From positions 1 through 58,468 of the forward strand of contig CAJVXY010000001.1 of the NCBI GenBank assembly GCA_913009895.1: a DNA stretch of 58,468 bases, in the 5' to 3' direction. Both the position numbers and the translations under genes were made by a program. The DNA is from an uncultured Acidiferrobacteraceae bacterium. Its GTDB lineage: Bacteria; Pseudomonadota; Gammaproteobacteria; Acidiferrobacterales; SZUA-150. This document shows, in pieces, positions 1-8,423 of the stretch. Each line of letters starts with the position of its first letter. The first letter of the stretch is position 1. A model generated the notes under the pieces. The model worked only from the letters and a program-made list of their open reading frames with translations. It ran no database searches and was not told the DNA's origin.

Positions 1-137
1 CGGAACAGCCCTCACTGGATGTCGATGATATTGAAGAGGTCAGTGCCGCAGATTACAGCCCCGAGACAGTCGAAGAATATGTCTGGTATCTTGTGGATAG
101 CATCGAAGATGAAATTGAGGAAGAAGAGGCGGTTTAA
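1..137 (+). CDS. C-terminal end of an acidic protein (partial)
   Basis: The reading frame that enters from the left edge stays open to a TAA and encodes the last 44 residues of a protein. The tail is strongly acidic, with a run of Glu and Asp ending in EDEIEEEEAV. The N-terminus lies outside the window, so the family cannot be named. The following 120 bases hold a short AACCTC/GAGGTT hairpin (178-192) without a clear T tract, so transcription may or may not continue into the DUF211 gene. Confidence 0.6.
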   Translation, partial: EQPSLDVDDIEEVSAADYSPETVEEYVWYLVDSIEDEIEEEEAV

Positions 138-261
138 TGACAGGAAACTAAACAGGGGGATGGAGGGATTCACTTAGAACCTCCGTGAGGTTGAAAATTA
201 GGTTCAGAGTAAAATTATTGTTAAAGTACTACTTAATCAGGAACAGATTCAATTACTAGCC

Positions 262-540
262 ATGATTACAGTCAAAAAAGTCGTACTGGATGTACTTAAG
301 CCTCACAAACCCAACGGGCTGGAATTCGCTACCCTGCTGTCAGAAAAATGCCCCGAAAGTTTGATTAACCTGAGTGTTAGTGCGGTAGACGAAAATACAG
401 AGTCGGTGGTGCTGGTGATAGAAGGCGATAGCCTGGAATACGAGCGCATTCTGGCGACCATCCAGGAAATGGGGGGTTCGGTTCACAGTATTGATGAAGT
501 CGAGGTTCTGAATTCTTCCGAGCATCGCGATACTGACTAG
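262..540 (+). CDS. DUF211 family protein
   Basis: This 92-residue soluble protein matches the DUF211 family (known mainly from archaea, MTH889 type). The family pattern is visible at both ends: VLDVLKPHKPNGLEFA near the N-terminus and ILATIQEMGGSVHSIDEVEV near the C-terminus. These proteins have a small ferredoxin-like alpha/beta fold; their role is not established, although metal binding has been considered. No signal peptide or membrane segment is seen. The gene lies 11 bases upstream of a VIT/CCC1-like membrane protein on the same strand, so the two are probably co-transcribed. A joint role in metal handling is an inference. Confidence 0.85.
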   Translation: MITVKKVVLDVLKPHKPNGLEFATLLSEKCPESLINLSVSAVDENTESVVLVIEGDSLEYERILATIQEMGGSVHSIDEVEVLNSSEHRDTD

Positions 541-551
541 AGTAGGGTGCG

Positions 552-1127
552 ATGTTTCGCCAGCTAATTACCTCCCTGGACCTGACTGAATCCCACGGAA
601 TTGTTCGACGCTACTTTGTGGTGAACGGTTTTGATGGTGCCCTGACCATGTTGGGATTGATAGTCGGTTTCTACATGAGTGAGCATGTCGAACTAAACGT
701 CATTATCAGCGCCTGCCTGGGTGCGGCCGTGGCCCTTGCGGTCAGTGGTGTCAGCAGTGCCTATGTGAGTGAAAAAGCGGAAAAACAAAAAGAACTGCGA
801 GAGCTGGAGCAGGCCATGATAGAAAACCTGGATGAGACCATTCATGGTCGGGCAACCCGTGTCATGCCGCTGTTTGTTGCGCTGGTCAACGGCCTGTCAC
901 CTTTCCTGGTATCGTTGCTTATCCTGTCACCCTTGTGGGCGGCGAGTTTTTCAATTGCGTTACCCTTGCCGCCATTGCAAATGGCTTTCGGGATTGCCCT
1001 GGTCATCATGTTTGCGTTTGGTGTTTATCTAGGCAGAATAAGCGGTATTAACTGGTTCTGGGCCGGGTTCAGGGTCATGTTAATCGCCCTGGTTACCGGC
1101 GCGATTATTGTGATGCTAAACCAATAA
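552..1127 (+). CDS. VIT/CCC1-like membrane protein
   Basis: The 191-residue product resembles the bacterial and archaeal relatives of the VIT1/CCC1 iron/manganese transporters (TIGR00267 type). An N-terminal HGIVRRYFVVNGFDGALT stretch is followed by a hydrophobic helix, a second helix with VSGVSSAYVSEKAEK, a charged cytoplasmic segment of about 50 residues, and three further hydrophobic helices. This is the expected order for the family, in which the charged loop can bind metal. The start follows the DUF211 stop by 11 bases, suggesting one operon. The substrate is unknown; Fe(II) or Mn(II) is a guess from the family. Confidence 0.8.
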   Translation: MFRQLITSLDLTESHGIVRRYFVVNGFDGALTMLGLIVGFYMSEHVELNVIISACLGAAVALAVSGVSSAYVSEKAEKQKELRELEQAMIENLDETIHGRATRVMPLFVALVNGLSPFLVSLLILSPLWAASFSIALPLPPLQMAFGIALVIMFAFGVYLGRISGINWFWAGFRVMLIALVTGAIIVMLNQ

Positions 1128-1146
1128 TCAATAATTAGTAAAACCC

Positions 1147-1196
1147 GGGTCAAAAAACAATTGTTTATAATATTAGAGAAAACTGTTCTCTGACCC
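1147..1196. repeat. GGGTCA...TGACCC bounded palindromic segment
   Basis: The segment begins GGGTCA and ends TGACCC. Inside lie the palindrome AACAATTGTT and an AGAGAA/TTCTCT hairpin. It sits between convergent genes, and the GGGTCA-type ends resemble those of the short palindromic elements found elsewhere in the window (48354, 49219, 49869). It may also act as a terminator, although no clear T tract is seen. Confidence 0.35.
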
Positions 1197-1202
1197 ATTT
1201 TC

Positions 1203-2183
1203 TTAAGGAAGGGGCAATAAATTAGCTGTGATGAGCCGCTCGGGGATAACACCCAGCCCACTTATTTTATTTAGACCATAAATTGATTCGATTGATGCCC
1301 CGGCATAAAAAGCGGTGGTTGCAAAAGTTCGTGTTGCCGGATCGAGCGTGCCGAAGTAACGACCTGTGTTACTATCATCGAGGATGCCTACTAATTTTCC
1401 CGATGGTGTCAGAGTCATTCCACCTACCTTGGTGAAGTCAGGGTCACCTGAGACCACTAAACCATCATAGATCAGATCTCCGAGATTGGTCGCAACCGCA
1501 GTAGCGATGTTGATGGTTGATAGGCCCGCTCCAGTTGTATAATAAAGCGTGCCATCCGGCCAAAAGGCGATGCCATTCCCCAGGTCATATAAACGCAGCA
1601 CACTTGCGGCGACACCGGTCAATCCAATATAGACTGGGGGAGTGCTGGTGGTAAAACTGATAAGCCCAACAGGACCACCTTCCCCCTGTTTCACAACGGC
1701 ATAAATGGTGCCGTCAAAATTCATACTCATGCCGGCAACAGCATTAACCAAAAAATCCACATCGACTACATTCTGAATCGCAGCATTGTTCCAGAGTATT
1801 GTTCCTGTGCGAGTGGACAGATCGATTTGAACAATACAGGCGCTACAAAAGTTGCTTCCGCTCGTTCCAACAATAAGTGTCTCGCTCACAGGTTCATATA
1901 CCGAGCTGCGGATACTGCCGATTTCGCAAGGTGTACCACAGTCTGCCCCGGTGTCAACAAAACCCAATACCTCTCCTGATTCACTATCCAGGATGTAAAG
2001 GTCTCCCGCTGTGAGACCGCTTAATCCAGCAACCAGAACAACTGGTGTCCCGTCACTCACACCAGATGAACTGGTAGACGGACAACCTGTGAGCATAAAC
2101 AACGAGATTATTAATAAAAGAAAACTTGCGACATACAACTTAATATCAAAAAAGCATATTTCCCGGTCTTTTGAAGTATTCAT
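1203..2183 (-). CDS. Predicted lipoprotein, beta-propeller-like
   Basis: A secreted lipoprotein of 326 residues. A hydrophobic signal segment ends in a lipobox (MLTGC). The mature protein has repeated strand-rich units such as LYILDSESGEVLGFVDTG, TLYYTTGAGLSTINIA and GKLVGILDDSNTGRYFGTLD, which look like beta-propeller blades. The ATG was chosen because GGGAGA lies 7 bases upstream; a GTG five codons earlier is less likely. Cys pairs (CGTPC, CSAC) suggest disulfides in the periplasm. The function is unknown. Its start is about 160 bases from a perfect FNR-type box at 2345, so anaerobic control is possible. Confidence 0.75.
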   Translation of the reverse strand: MNTSKDREICFFDIKLYVASFLLLIISLFMLTGCPSTSSSGVSDGTPVVLVAGLSGLTAGDLYILDSESGEVLGFVDTGADCGTPCEIGSIRSSVYEPVSETLIVGTSGSNFCSACIVQIDLSTRTGTILWNNAAIQNVVDVDFLVNAVAGMSMNFDGTIYAVVKQGEGGPVGLISFTTSTPPVYIGLTGVAASVLRLYDLGNGIAFWPDGTLYYTTGAGLSTINIATAVATNLGDLIYDGLVVSGDPDFTKVGGMTLTPSGKLVGILDDSNTGRYFGTLDPATRTFATTAFYAGASIESIYGLNKISGLGVIPERLITANLLPLP

Positions 2184-2344
2184 AACAGTTTCTCCCACCC
2201 TATGGTTTCCTGGACTTTAAATAAGTTAGCTCCAGTCAGAACTTATATTGGGTTGGTCCCTGTAAAAGTGAGTTATGTCAATTCCTTCTCAAGGTGGATC
2301 TACAAACCGTTTCTATTTGATAACATAAATATGAAACATTTGTA

Positions 2345-2358
2345 TTGATAGCGATCAA
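2345..2358. promoter_or_regulatory. FNR-type box TTGATAGCGATCAA
   Basis: The site matches the FNR/Anr consensus TTGAT-N4-ATCAA at all ten conserved positions. It lies between two divergent lipoprotein genes, 162 bases from the left start codon and 187 bases from the right one, so its target cannot be decided. No other clear regulator site was seen in this 360-base gap. Confidence 0.6.
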
Positions 2359-2374
2359 AGAATAATGAATAAAG

Positions 2375-2450
2375 TATTCCTAAATATTGGCGCCTATTCC
2401 TCTCATCAATCTAAATAATATTCTACAAATCGCCAGAGTGTTTACTGCGC
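2375..2450 (-). pseudogene. Relic of a glutamine amidotransferase 3' end
   Basis: Read on the minus strand, this stretch aligns with the last 16 codons and the downstream bases of the amidotransferase gene that ends at 6640. 35 of 48 bases match over the coding part, and the shared TTTAGGAATA/TTAGGAATA tail follows. The relic contains stop codons within the former frame. It looks like a decayed leftover of a local duplication or rearrangement. It does not code for anything now. Confidence 0.45.
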
Positions 2451-2512
2451 ACAGACCACGCTTTTCAAATATCCAGTCATTTGCCGTCTACAATATAAGG
2501 ATGTCTTTCTTT
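2451..2512 (+). repeat. Duplicated leader segment, copy 1
   Basis: The segment is nearly the same as 4414-4475: the first 47 bases differ at 7 positions and the rest aligns with a one-base gap. Both copies lie just upstream of a lipoprotein gene on the same strand and begin ACAGACCACG, with an AGAC/GTCT inverted pair. A TACAAT or TATAAG hexamer could be a -10 box. It is either a shared promoter/leader or an old repeat unit. Confidence 0.55.
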
Positions 2513-2545
2513 TAAGTGAGTTGCTGGCTGCCAAATGAGATAAGC

Positions 2546-4156
2546 ATGAAAAAAACGACTATTAATATTGTGCTCTTACTGGGCCTGGCTTTACTACTAA
2601 CAGGCTGCGGGGGATCCAGTTCTGGCGGCGGTGATCCTGCGCCCGGTTATAATATTACGTTGAAATTTATTCGCGGCGATGGCGGTGGCGGTCTGGATCC
2701 ATTTACGGTGACTGCAACCATCACCAAAGACGGCACGGCCACTGCCGGGTTATCACCAACGGTTACCCTGGGCCGTGGTAGCCAGGGTGGCGTGACTGAT
2801 ATGGCCAATGGCGATTACCAGTTTACGGTTACGCCCACCCAAACCGGGGAGCACGCGGTCACGGTAGTATCCAATTCCGCCAGTATTACCCGTACTGCAC
2901 TGGTCCTGTTCAATGTGGATGCGGGCTGGGAACAGCCCATGTCCGTTTCCGGCCTGGTGAACACCGAGGGTTATGAAGATGGGGTGACCATTAGTCCTGA
3001 TGGTGAATATTTATTTGTCCAGACCAGTCCCAATTATTTCAGCGCCTTTTTTGTCTATAACGCACCCGTCGCCATGGGTGGTTGTGGCGGTGACCTGTTG
3101 GTTCCACCGTGTGCCCATCCTTATATTGATACTCTGGCTGGCCCATATACCGCACCGGAAAGGCCCGGGTATTTTGATGGTCGTTTTAATGGCAACTTAA
3201 TGCGCCATAATTCCAACCTATATGGCGTGGCAGATGGGCAAGCACCCATTTTTGCCTTTGCCTCCATGTTTTATGGTTTTAAAAAACAGGCCGACGGTAG
3301 TTTTAAACAACCATTTTATATTGCCTTCGAAGATGAGAACGATGCCATTATGAATCCCTTTGGCATGAGTTTTCGTATGAACAATGATGGCACGGCGACC
3401 ATGATTTTTGCCTTTGATGACCCGGCGCTGGACCAGGTGCAAGTCGATCCCGACAGTAACGGATCATTTGATGTTGACAGTGGCTTTGATGTTTACACAA
3501 CAGATATTACCCTGGGACAAAATAATATCCTGGGTCAGTATGTGCCCGGTGTTCCCGTGCCAGCCAAGGGGGCGAGTTTTGCTTCAACCCTGGTCGGTTT
3601 TGATGCCGCCGGACCCGATGGGATGTACGGCACCCAGGGCAATCCGCATTTGTATTATTTAGCTGACGGCACCATTCATTCCATCTGGACCGATGATGAA
3701 TATGATCTGGATGATATGGATCCCGGCAATGATGCCGATGCCGGAGATCTCTCGGTTTACGTCCAAACCGCCGGCACCTTTCCTGCAGGTACCTGGACCA
3801 AGCAAGGTTTGCCTGCCAACATCAATGCCACCGGTGACCAGATTCAGCCATTCTTTACTGGCAGTGGATTATTTTTTACCCAGGATGTGGACATTATGTA
3901 CTCGGCTTATTCGGGTACGGACACCCTGGCCGACTATGCCAACAATGCCTATTGGGCGACACCGGTTAAGATTCTGGAAAAAGACGCAGGTACCTCACCC
4001 CTGGGCAAGATTATTGCAATTGGGGAACCCACTATTGCCAACGTAAGTGGTACTGAATATCTGTATTTTGTTTATGCCTATGTGCGGGCGGTAGATGGAA
4101 CGACCAATATTTCAGATATGAATATGCAGGCGGGTTATATAAAAAAACGTCCGTGA
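2546..4156 (+). CDS. Predicted lipoprotein with propeller-like repeats
   Basis: The 536-residue product starts MKKTTIN and has a hydrophobic signal ending in the lipobox LLTGC, followed by a Gly/Ser-rich linker. An Ig-like or carboxypeptidase-regulatory-like segment comes next (about residues 35-125; VTATITKDGTATAGL). The rest resembles TolB/PD40-type strands (for example VTISPDGEYLFVQTSP) with many Asp-rich loops. It is exported and anchored by lipid, probably in the outer membrane. The ATG is preferred over an upstream GTG because it begins a proper signal peptide. No catalytic motif is seen. It follows a duplicated leader (2451-2512) that is shared with the next lipoprotein gene. Confidence 0.75.
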   Translation: MKKTTINIVLLLGLALLLTGCGGSSSGGGDPAPGYNITLKFIRGDGGGGLDPFTVTATITKDGTATAGLSPTVTLGRGSQGGVTDMANGDYQFTVTPTQTGEHAVTVVSNSASITRTALVLFNVDAGWEQPMSVSGLVNTEGYEDGVTISPDGEYLFVQTSPNYFSAFFVYNAPVAMGGCGGDLLVPPCAHPYIDTLAGPYTAPERPGYFDGRFNGNLMRHNSNLYGVADGQAPIFAFASMFYGFKKQADGSFKQPFYIAFEDENDAIMNPFGMSFRMNNDGTATMIFAFDDPALDQVQVDPDSNGSFDVDSGFDVYTTDITLGQNNILGQYVPGVPVPAKGASFASTLVGFDAAGPDGMYGTQGNPHLYYLADGTIHSIWTDDEYDLDDMDPGNDADAGDLSVYVQTAGTFPAGTWTKQGLPANINATGDQIQPFFTGSGLFFTQDVDIMYSAYSGTDTLADYANNAYWATPVKILEKDAGTSPLGKIIAIGEPTIANVSGTEYLYFVYAYVRAVDGTTNISDMNMQAGYIKKRP

Positions 4157-4248
4157 CAACGAATTCGTAGCCTAATTAGTCGTTTGCTGGATACTCGCTT
4201 ATTGTTTTAGAATTTCATGTCCATACTTTAAAACCCGGGACAGACCAG

Positions 4249-4410
4249 AATGGCACTTACTTAAGCCTAATATCTGGTTTAAACATGATTTCCCGTAGGT
4301 TGGACTGAGGAACGAAGTCCAACGCAAGTGTTAAATAAAGCGCCACTGTTGGACTTCGTTCCTCAGTCCAACCTACAAAAAAACTTATTGAGTTTAAGTC
4401 AGCGCCATTA
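4249..4410 (+). mobile_element. MITE-like element, copy A
   Basis: The element is 162 bases long. The ends are inverted repeats (AATGGCACTTACTTAAGC at the left, complement at the right). The centre is a 29-base palindromic arm (TAGGTTGGACTGAGGAACGA and on) around a spacer of about 24 bases. The flanks GGGACAGACCAG and GGGACAGACCAC match at 11 of 12 positions and look like a target-site duplication. No coding capacity is present. The insertion lies directly upstream of the duplicated leader of the following gene. Confidence 0.8.
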
Positions 4411-4413
4411 GGG

Positions 4414-4475
4414 ACAGACCACGATTTTCAAATATCTAATCATTTGCTGTCTGTAGTATAAAGGGTGTCTTCCTT
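4414..4475 (+). repeat. Duplicated leader segment, copy 2
   Basis: This is the second copy of the leader at 2451-2512. Here the inverted pair is longer (ACAGAC/GTCTGT). It precedes the BNR-repeat lipoprotein gene by 34 bases and overlaps the right flanking repeat of the mobile element before it. Confidence 0.55.
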
Positions 4476-4509
4476 ACACCTGCTCAAAAGAGGGACACAG
4501 GGAGCGCTT

Positions 4510-6585
4510 ATGAAATTATCTACAATCTGGCTAAGTTTAATAATTAGCGCACTTCTGATTTTACTTAACGGCTGTTCTTCATCGGGCTCAAGTGACCCTG
4601 TGATTCCACCGGTCTCATATACCTGGTCTAACATTGGTCCTAAGGGGGGCTATGTTTCAAGCGTCATATTTCATCCCACGCGCTCTGGAGAAGTATGGGC
4701 CTCAGGTGATGATTCAAGTGGAGTCTACAAGTCAACTGATTTTGGTGCTACCTGGTCCCTGGTGACAGGGGTGGCGCTGAATCAATCTACTTTTTCTTTC
4801 GTAATTGATCCAGCTAGCCCTGATAGATTTTATGCGCCAAACCACTATGGCCGGGGTATGTTCAAGTCTTCTGATGGCGGCAGAAACTGGGATCTATCTC
4901 AGGCGGGCCTCCCCTCATCAGGCAAACTAAAACGCCTTTATTCCCTAACTATCAATCCATTAAGCAATAATACACTCATCGCAGCCACAGACGATGGTCT
5001 CTATAGGTCTCTGGATGCCGGCATAAATTTTACAAAACTTTCTGTGGCTTGGGGAAGTATATTTAGAGCAGCTATTTATGGGAGTGATGGCCGGCTTTAT
5101 GCCGGTGCCTCTGATGGCACCTTAAAATATTCTATTAACAATGGGGATTCCTGGATTAATATTTTTGCTGGTGGAGGGATAGCTGTTGAAAAGTTGGCCC
5201 TTTCAACAAATGCACTCTACATCGCCTACCAGAGTGGTGACCTTGTCTATGTTCTTTTACCCTCGTTTTCTGGTGCAGGCACCATAAACAGCGCTGCAAC
5301 TGAAATCACTACGGGTTTAACAGCAGCCTTAGCGATTGACAGTGGCGCTACGCAAAGCCTGGATACTATTTATTTTGGAACCTCATTAAAACTCGGCGTT
5401 GCAAGTAGTCGTTGGGGGCTTTTTAAAAGTATCGATGGGGGAACCAACTTTACTCAAGTATCAGGCGTTTTTGCTGGCAACTCAGTTTTTACCATCGCTA
5501 TTGACCCCCAGGACGCCAACAACCTTGTAGTGGGTACAGTTGGTGGTGGAATTTACCACTCTAGAAACGCTGGCAGCACCTGGGTGGCTTCGAACTCAAA
5601 TGTTTACGCTAATTCTGCTTTAGCTTTTGCACAAAACCCTACCGTCCCTGACCATATGCTATTTAGCTCTTCAATAGGATCTGGCTTGGGAAAAAATTAT
5701 GAAACTAATAATGGCGGGTCTACCTGGGCGGAGTTTAGCCATGCCAATCCCAACGACGGTGAATCCACATTTGATATTGACCCCAACAATTCCGATATTA
5801 TTTTAGCGGGTACATTTGCCAGTGGCATCTATCGAAGTATAAATGGAACAAGCGGGCCCTGGACTCAAGTGCTAAACAAGCCAGTTTTGATTGATCGTTT
5901 TGTGCGGGAAAGTATTAGTCCTCAGAATATTTACGCTTTAGCTGTTGGGCCTAACCCAGGTATAAATCCAGATGCGACACTTTATTATTCCTCTGACGGC
6001 GGCGGCGCTTTTGTAGTGAGGGCTGCAACATTTGCAAATGACCTGGCTATTCACCCGCTTAATACTGGAGAAGGTGTTATTGCTGGATTGGGTGATGCTT
6101 TTGCTTCAACTGACTTTTTCTTAACAAAGACGAGTCTGGGACTGGGGGCTTTTAGTGCCAGTGAAGGTGGTAGTTTTTCTGCGACAGCTTTTGATCCTGG
6201 GGATGCACAAACCCTTTTAGTGGGAGGGTCTAAAGGCGGTATTTACAAAACAACAAACTATAATTCACTTGGAGCCGGAGTTTCCTGGGTTAAGCTGACT
6301 ACTCCCATACAGGATGCCGTTGTTCGCCGAATTATTATTGTCAGGCGAAATAGTAAGATTTATTATTATGTAGCAACTTATGGCGCCGATGTGGACTTTT
6401 CTCCAACAACTACAGCAGGCCTTTACAGGTCATCTGATGGCGGGACTACATGGAAAGCGCTTGCAGATGGTGGGCTCGAACCCAGTTCTGTTTTTTGGCA
6501 TTTTCTGCCCTACGCACAGTCTGATAATAAGTTTATCGGTGCTATGTGGGGAGGTGGACTTATGCACCTTATTGATCAAGAGTGA
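4510..6585 (+). CDS. Lipoprotein with BNR/Asp-box repeats
   Basis: The 691-residue product starts MKLSTIW, with a signal ending in the lipobox LLNGC. The body carries at least eight Asp-box-like units, such as STDFGATW, SSDGGRNW, SLDAGINF, SIDGGTNF and SSDGGTTW, at intervals of roughly 40-90 residues. This is the pattern of sortilin/Ycf48/BNR-type beta propellers, here probably two propellers. Such proteins are usually binding or assembly scaffolds; a sialidase activity cannot be claimed, since no sialidase active site was recognised. The start was chosen for GGGAG five bases upstream. The protein is probably an outer-membrane or surface lipoprotein. Confidence 0.8.
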   Translation: MKLSTIWLSLIISALLILLNGCSSSGSSDPVIPPVSYTWSNIGPKGGYVSSVIFHPTRSGEVWASGDDSSGVYKSTDFGATWSLVTGVALNQSTFSFVIDPASPDRFYAPNHYGRGMFKSSDGGRNWDLSQAGLPSSGKLKRLYSLTINPLSNNTLIAATDDGLYRSLDAGINFTKLSVAWGSIFRAAIYGSDGRLYAGASDGTLKYSINNGDSWINIFAGGGIAVEKLALSTNALYIAYQSGDLVYVLLPSFSGAGTINSAATEITTGLTAALAIDSGATQSLDTIYFGTSLKLGVASSRWGLFKSIDGGTNFTQVSGVFAGNSVFTIAIDPQDANNLVVGTVGGGIYHSRNAGSTWVASNSNVYANSALAFAQNPTVPDHMLFSSSIGSGLGKNYETNNGGSTWAEFSHANPNDGESTFDIDPNNSDIILAGTFASGIYRSINGTSGPWTQVLNKPVLIDRFVRESISPQNIYALAVGPNPGINPDATLYYSSDGGGAFVVRAATFANDLAIHPLNTGEGVIAGLGDAFASTDFFLTKTSLGLGAFSASEGGSFSATAFDPGDAQTLLVGGSKGGIYKTTNYNSLGAGVSWVKLTTPIQDAVVRRIIIVRRNSKIYYYVATYGADVDFSPTTTAGLYRSSDGGTTWKALADGGLEPSSVFWHFLPYAQSDNKFIGAMWGGGLMHLIDQE

Positions 6586-6639
6586 AAAGAAGAAATGGTG
6601 GCGGAGAAAAATTATTCCTAATATTAGAATCCATTATTC

Positions 6640-7380
6640 TCAGTAATTTAAATAACACGCCACAAATCGCCTGAGTATCTTTTGGGCCCAGGGCGTCGGT
6701 TTTTCACTGCTGGCCTTTTTTATCGCTTGCGCTTCATGGGGTTCGAAATAACCGTGATTGGCGTAGATATCCACGCGCAAGGCGAATTCCTCGGCGTCGC
6801 CTTCCGGGTGGAACTGGGTGGCGTACACATTCTCACCAACGCGGAACATTTGTACCGGACAGTCTTTGCCGGTCATCAACAAGGTGGTGCCATCGGGTGT
6901 GCTGTCGCAGGCTTCCTTGTGGCCGAGCAGCACGTCGATGTGTGCCGGGAAACCTTCGAGCAGTTTATCTTTTTGTCCCGCGACCGTGATGTCCAGGGTG
7001 ACACAGCTCACGGTTTCAGCATATTTCGTGGTGATGGGTGTGCCCAGGTAATGGCCCAGCAGGCTGTTACCGGAGCAGGCACCCAGGAAGGGGAAGTCCC
7101 GGTCTAACACTTCTTCCAGCAAATGCTTGAAATCAGCTTCAATCTTTTTCTGGATGCCGGTTTTCTCGTCTTCCGGCGTGCTGATATCAAACGGGCTGCC
7201 ACCCACAATTATTGCGCAATAATCGTCGAGCTTGAGGTCATGTGGGATACCATTTTTTTCGATGCGAATCCGGTGCGTGTCCTCCGCCTTTAACTGGCCG
7301 TACTTCAGAAAACAGGCGTATTCACTATCGGCAGTGACATCTTCGGGGCGCAGTTGCAAAACTAGCAATGGTTTAGGCAT
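6640..7380 (-). CDS. Class I glutamine amidotransferase-like protein
   Basis: The 246-residue cytoplasmic protein has the class I glutamine amidotransferase fold (GuaA-type GATase). The nucleophile is Cys102 in FLGACSGNSLLG and the other triad members are His191 and Glu193 in QFHPEGD, so the site looks intact. An N-terminal strand pattern ending VGGSPFDIS forms the usual oxyanion loop. No synthase domain follows, so it belongs to the free-standing GMP-synthase-like group (COG0518). The acceptor of the ammonia is unknown. A decayed copy of its 3' end lies at 2375-2450. Confidence 0.85.
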   Translation of the reverse strand: MPKPLLVLQLRPEDVTADSEYACFLKYGQLKAEDTHRIRIEKNGIPHDLKLDDYCAIIVGGSPFDISTPEDEKTGIQKKIEADFKHLLEEVLDRDFPFLGACSGNSLLGHYLGTPITTKYAETVSCVTLDITVAGQKDKLLEGFPAHIDVLLGHKEACDSTPDGTTLLMTGKDCPVQMFRVGENVYATQFHPEGDAEEFALRVDIYANHGYFEPHEAQAIKKASSEKPTPWAQKILRRFVACYLNY

Positions 7381-7488
7381 GGCGTCAGCTGACAGTCAGG
7401 GTTCACGGTATTCGATAATATAAATATTCAGGGCCAGTGTAAAAAACTACAAACTAATTCCCAGAAACAATAACCCATATTCAGATTT

Positions 7489-8172
7489 TTAATGCTTGTT
7501 CAAACGAATAAACTCCAGTGCGACGTTGTATTTGCTGGTATCCGTACTGGGATAATCTTCAGGGGCTTGCACCTGCCTCACACCAAATCGAGCCATGTCT
7601 GCTGGCGCAAGAAAGTAGTAATTGCTTGCCGAATAGGGCGGCATTTTGCCGATCCAGGTCAAATATTGATCAACGCCGATGGTCTTGAAAAACACCTTTT
7701 CTTGTTTGACCAGGCGCTGCACTTGCGCCAATACCTTTTGCCTGGCAATGGCGCGACTTTCACCCGTGCGCTGTATACGTTTTGCTATGTCATCGCGCCA
7801 CAAACCGGTCTCGTATAAATGTTGATAATTGCCATGCCATGCCACCACGGCATTAGGGCGAATGATTTTTCTTGCGGCCGCGGGAAAGACGTAATTGGCA
7901 CAGGAGGAAAAACAGTAATCGCGGACTTCAAGGGTAAGTTGTTGTTTGAATACCCATAAGCCCAACTCAATACCGGCCTCAACCTCACCACCAGCAGAGG
8001 TAATGACCAAACGATCGATTGCCCTGTCTTGTACCCGTTTAAAAAAATCACGATTCTGCGTTGATGAAATATCACCCTGGTAAGTCACGGTCTCCGCCAA
8101 GGCGGTGTCCATGAAGGCCACGGCCAGCATTAAGACTATGCCCAGGACTTTTGTTTTCGTCGTTTTCATCAT
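7489..8172 (-). CDS. Periplasmic ClpP-like protein
   Basis: The product is about 227 residues long with a signal peptide (hydrophobic core followed by a TALAE cleavage region). The mature part has a ClpP/crotonase-like layout: RLVITSAGGEVEAGIELG, then CFSSCANYVFPAAARK and VVAWHG. The Ser in SSCAN is in the place of the ClpP nucleophile and the His of WHG may be its partner. Related proteins (COG3904) are annotated as predicted periplasmic proteins; activity is unproven. The start is uncertain: ATG 8172 or 8169 begins the signal peptide best, while an in-frame ATG at 8190 is also possible. It is transcribed away from the DUF2339 gene. Confidence 0.7.
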   Translation of the reverse strand: MMKTTKTKVLGIVLMLAVAFMDTALAETVTYQGDISSTQNRDFFKRVQDRAIDRLVITSAGGEVEAGIELGLWVFKQQLTLEVRDYCFSSCANYVFPAAARKIIRPNAVVAWHGNYQHLYETGLWRDDIAKRIQRTGESRAIARQKVLAQVQRLVKQEKVFFKTIGVDQYLTWIGKMPPYSASNYYFLAPADMARFGVRQVQAPEDYPSTDTSKYNVALEFIRLNKH

Positions 8173-8249
8173 TTCAAAGTTTGCATCCAATAGTGTGGGC
8201 CAGTCAAAATCTTGCGGGATTCATAGGGGGCGACCATGATATTACACAT

Positions 8250-8291
8250 GGAAACCCGGGTCAGACCCCAGGAAACCCGGGTCAGACCCCA
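8250..8291. repeat. Tandem 21-base repeat (two units)
   Basis: Two perfect copies of a 21-base unit lie head to tail. Each contains ACCCGGGTCAGACCCC, a near-palindromic GGGTC motif. A related ACCCGGGACAGACC sequence lies at 4233. The repeat is between divergent genes, upstream of the ClpP-like gene, and is followed by an AT-rich stretch with TAATATTAG and ACTAATATT. Confidence 0.7.
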
Positions 8292-8423
8292 TTTTCTTCT
8301 AATATTAGCAATAACTAATATTTTTACCCAAATTACCATATCTTCTGACCAGTATCGTAATGAGTCTACTTGTCGCATAATTCGTAGTGTTCTATCCACA
8401 AAATAACAAAAAGGATTAAAGGA

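Noticed and set aside
4249..4410. Mobile elements as plain transcription terminators
   Set aside because: The central hairpins may stop transcription, but the matching ends and flanking duplications are not explained by that alone.
6731..6751. tRNA T-arm-like GGTTCGAA
   Set aside because: It is inside the amidotransferase gene and no cloverleaf surrounds it.
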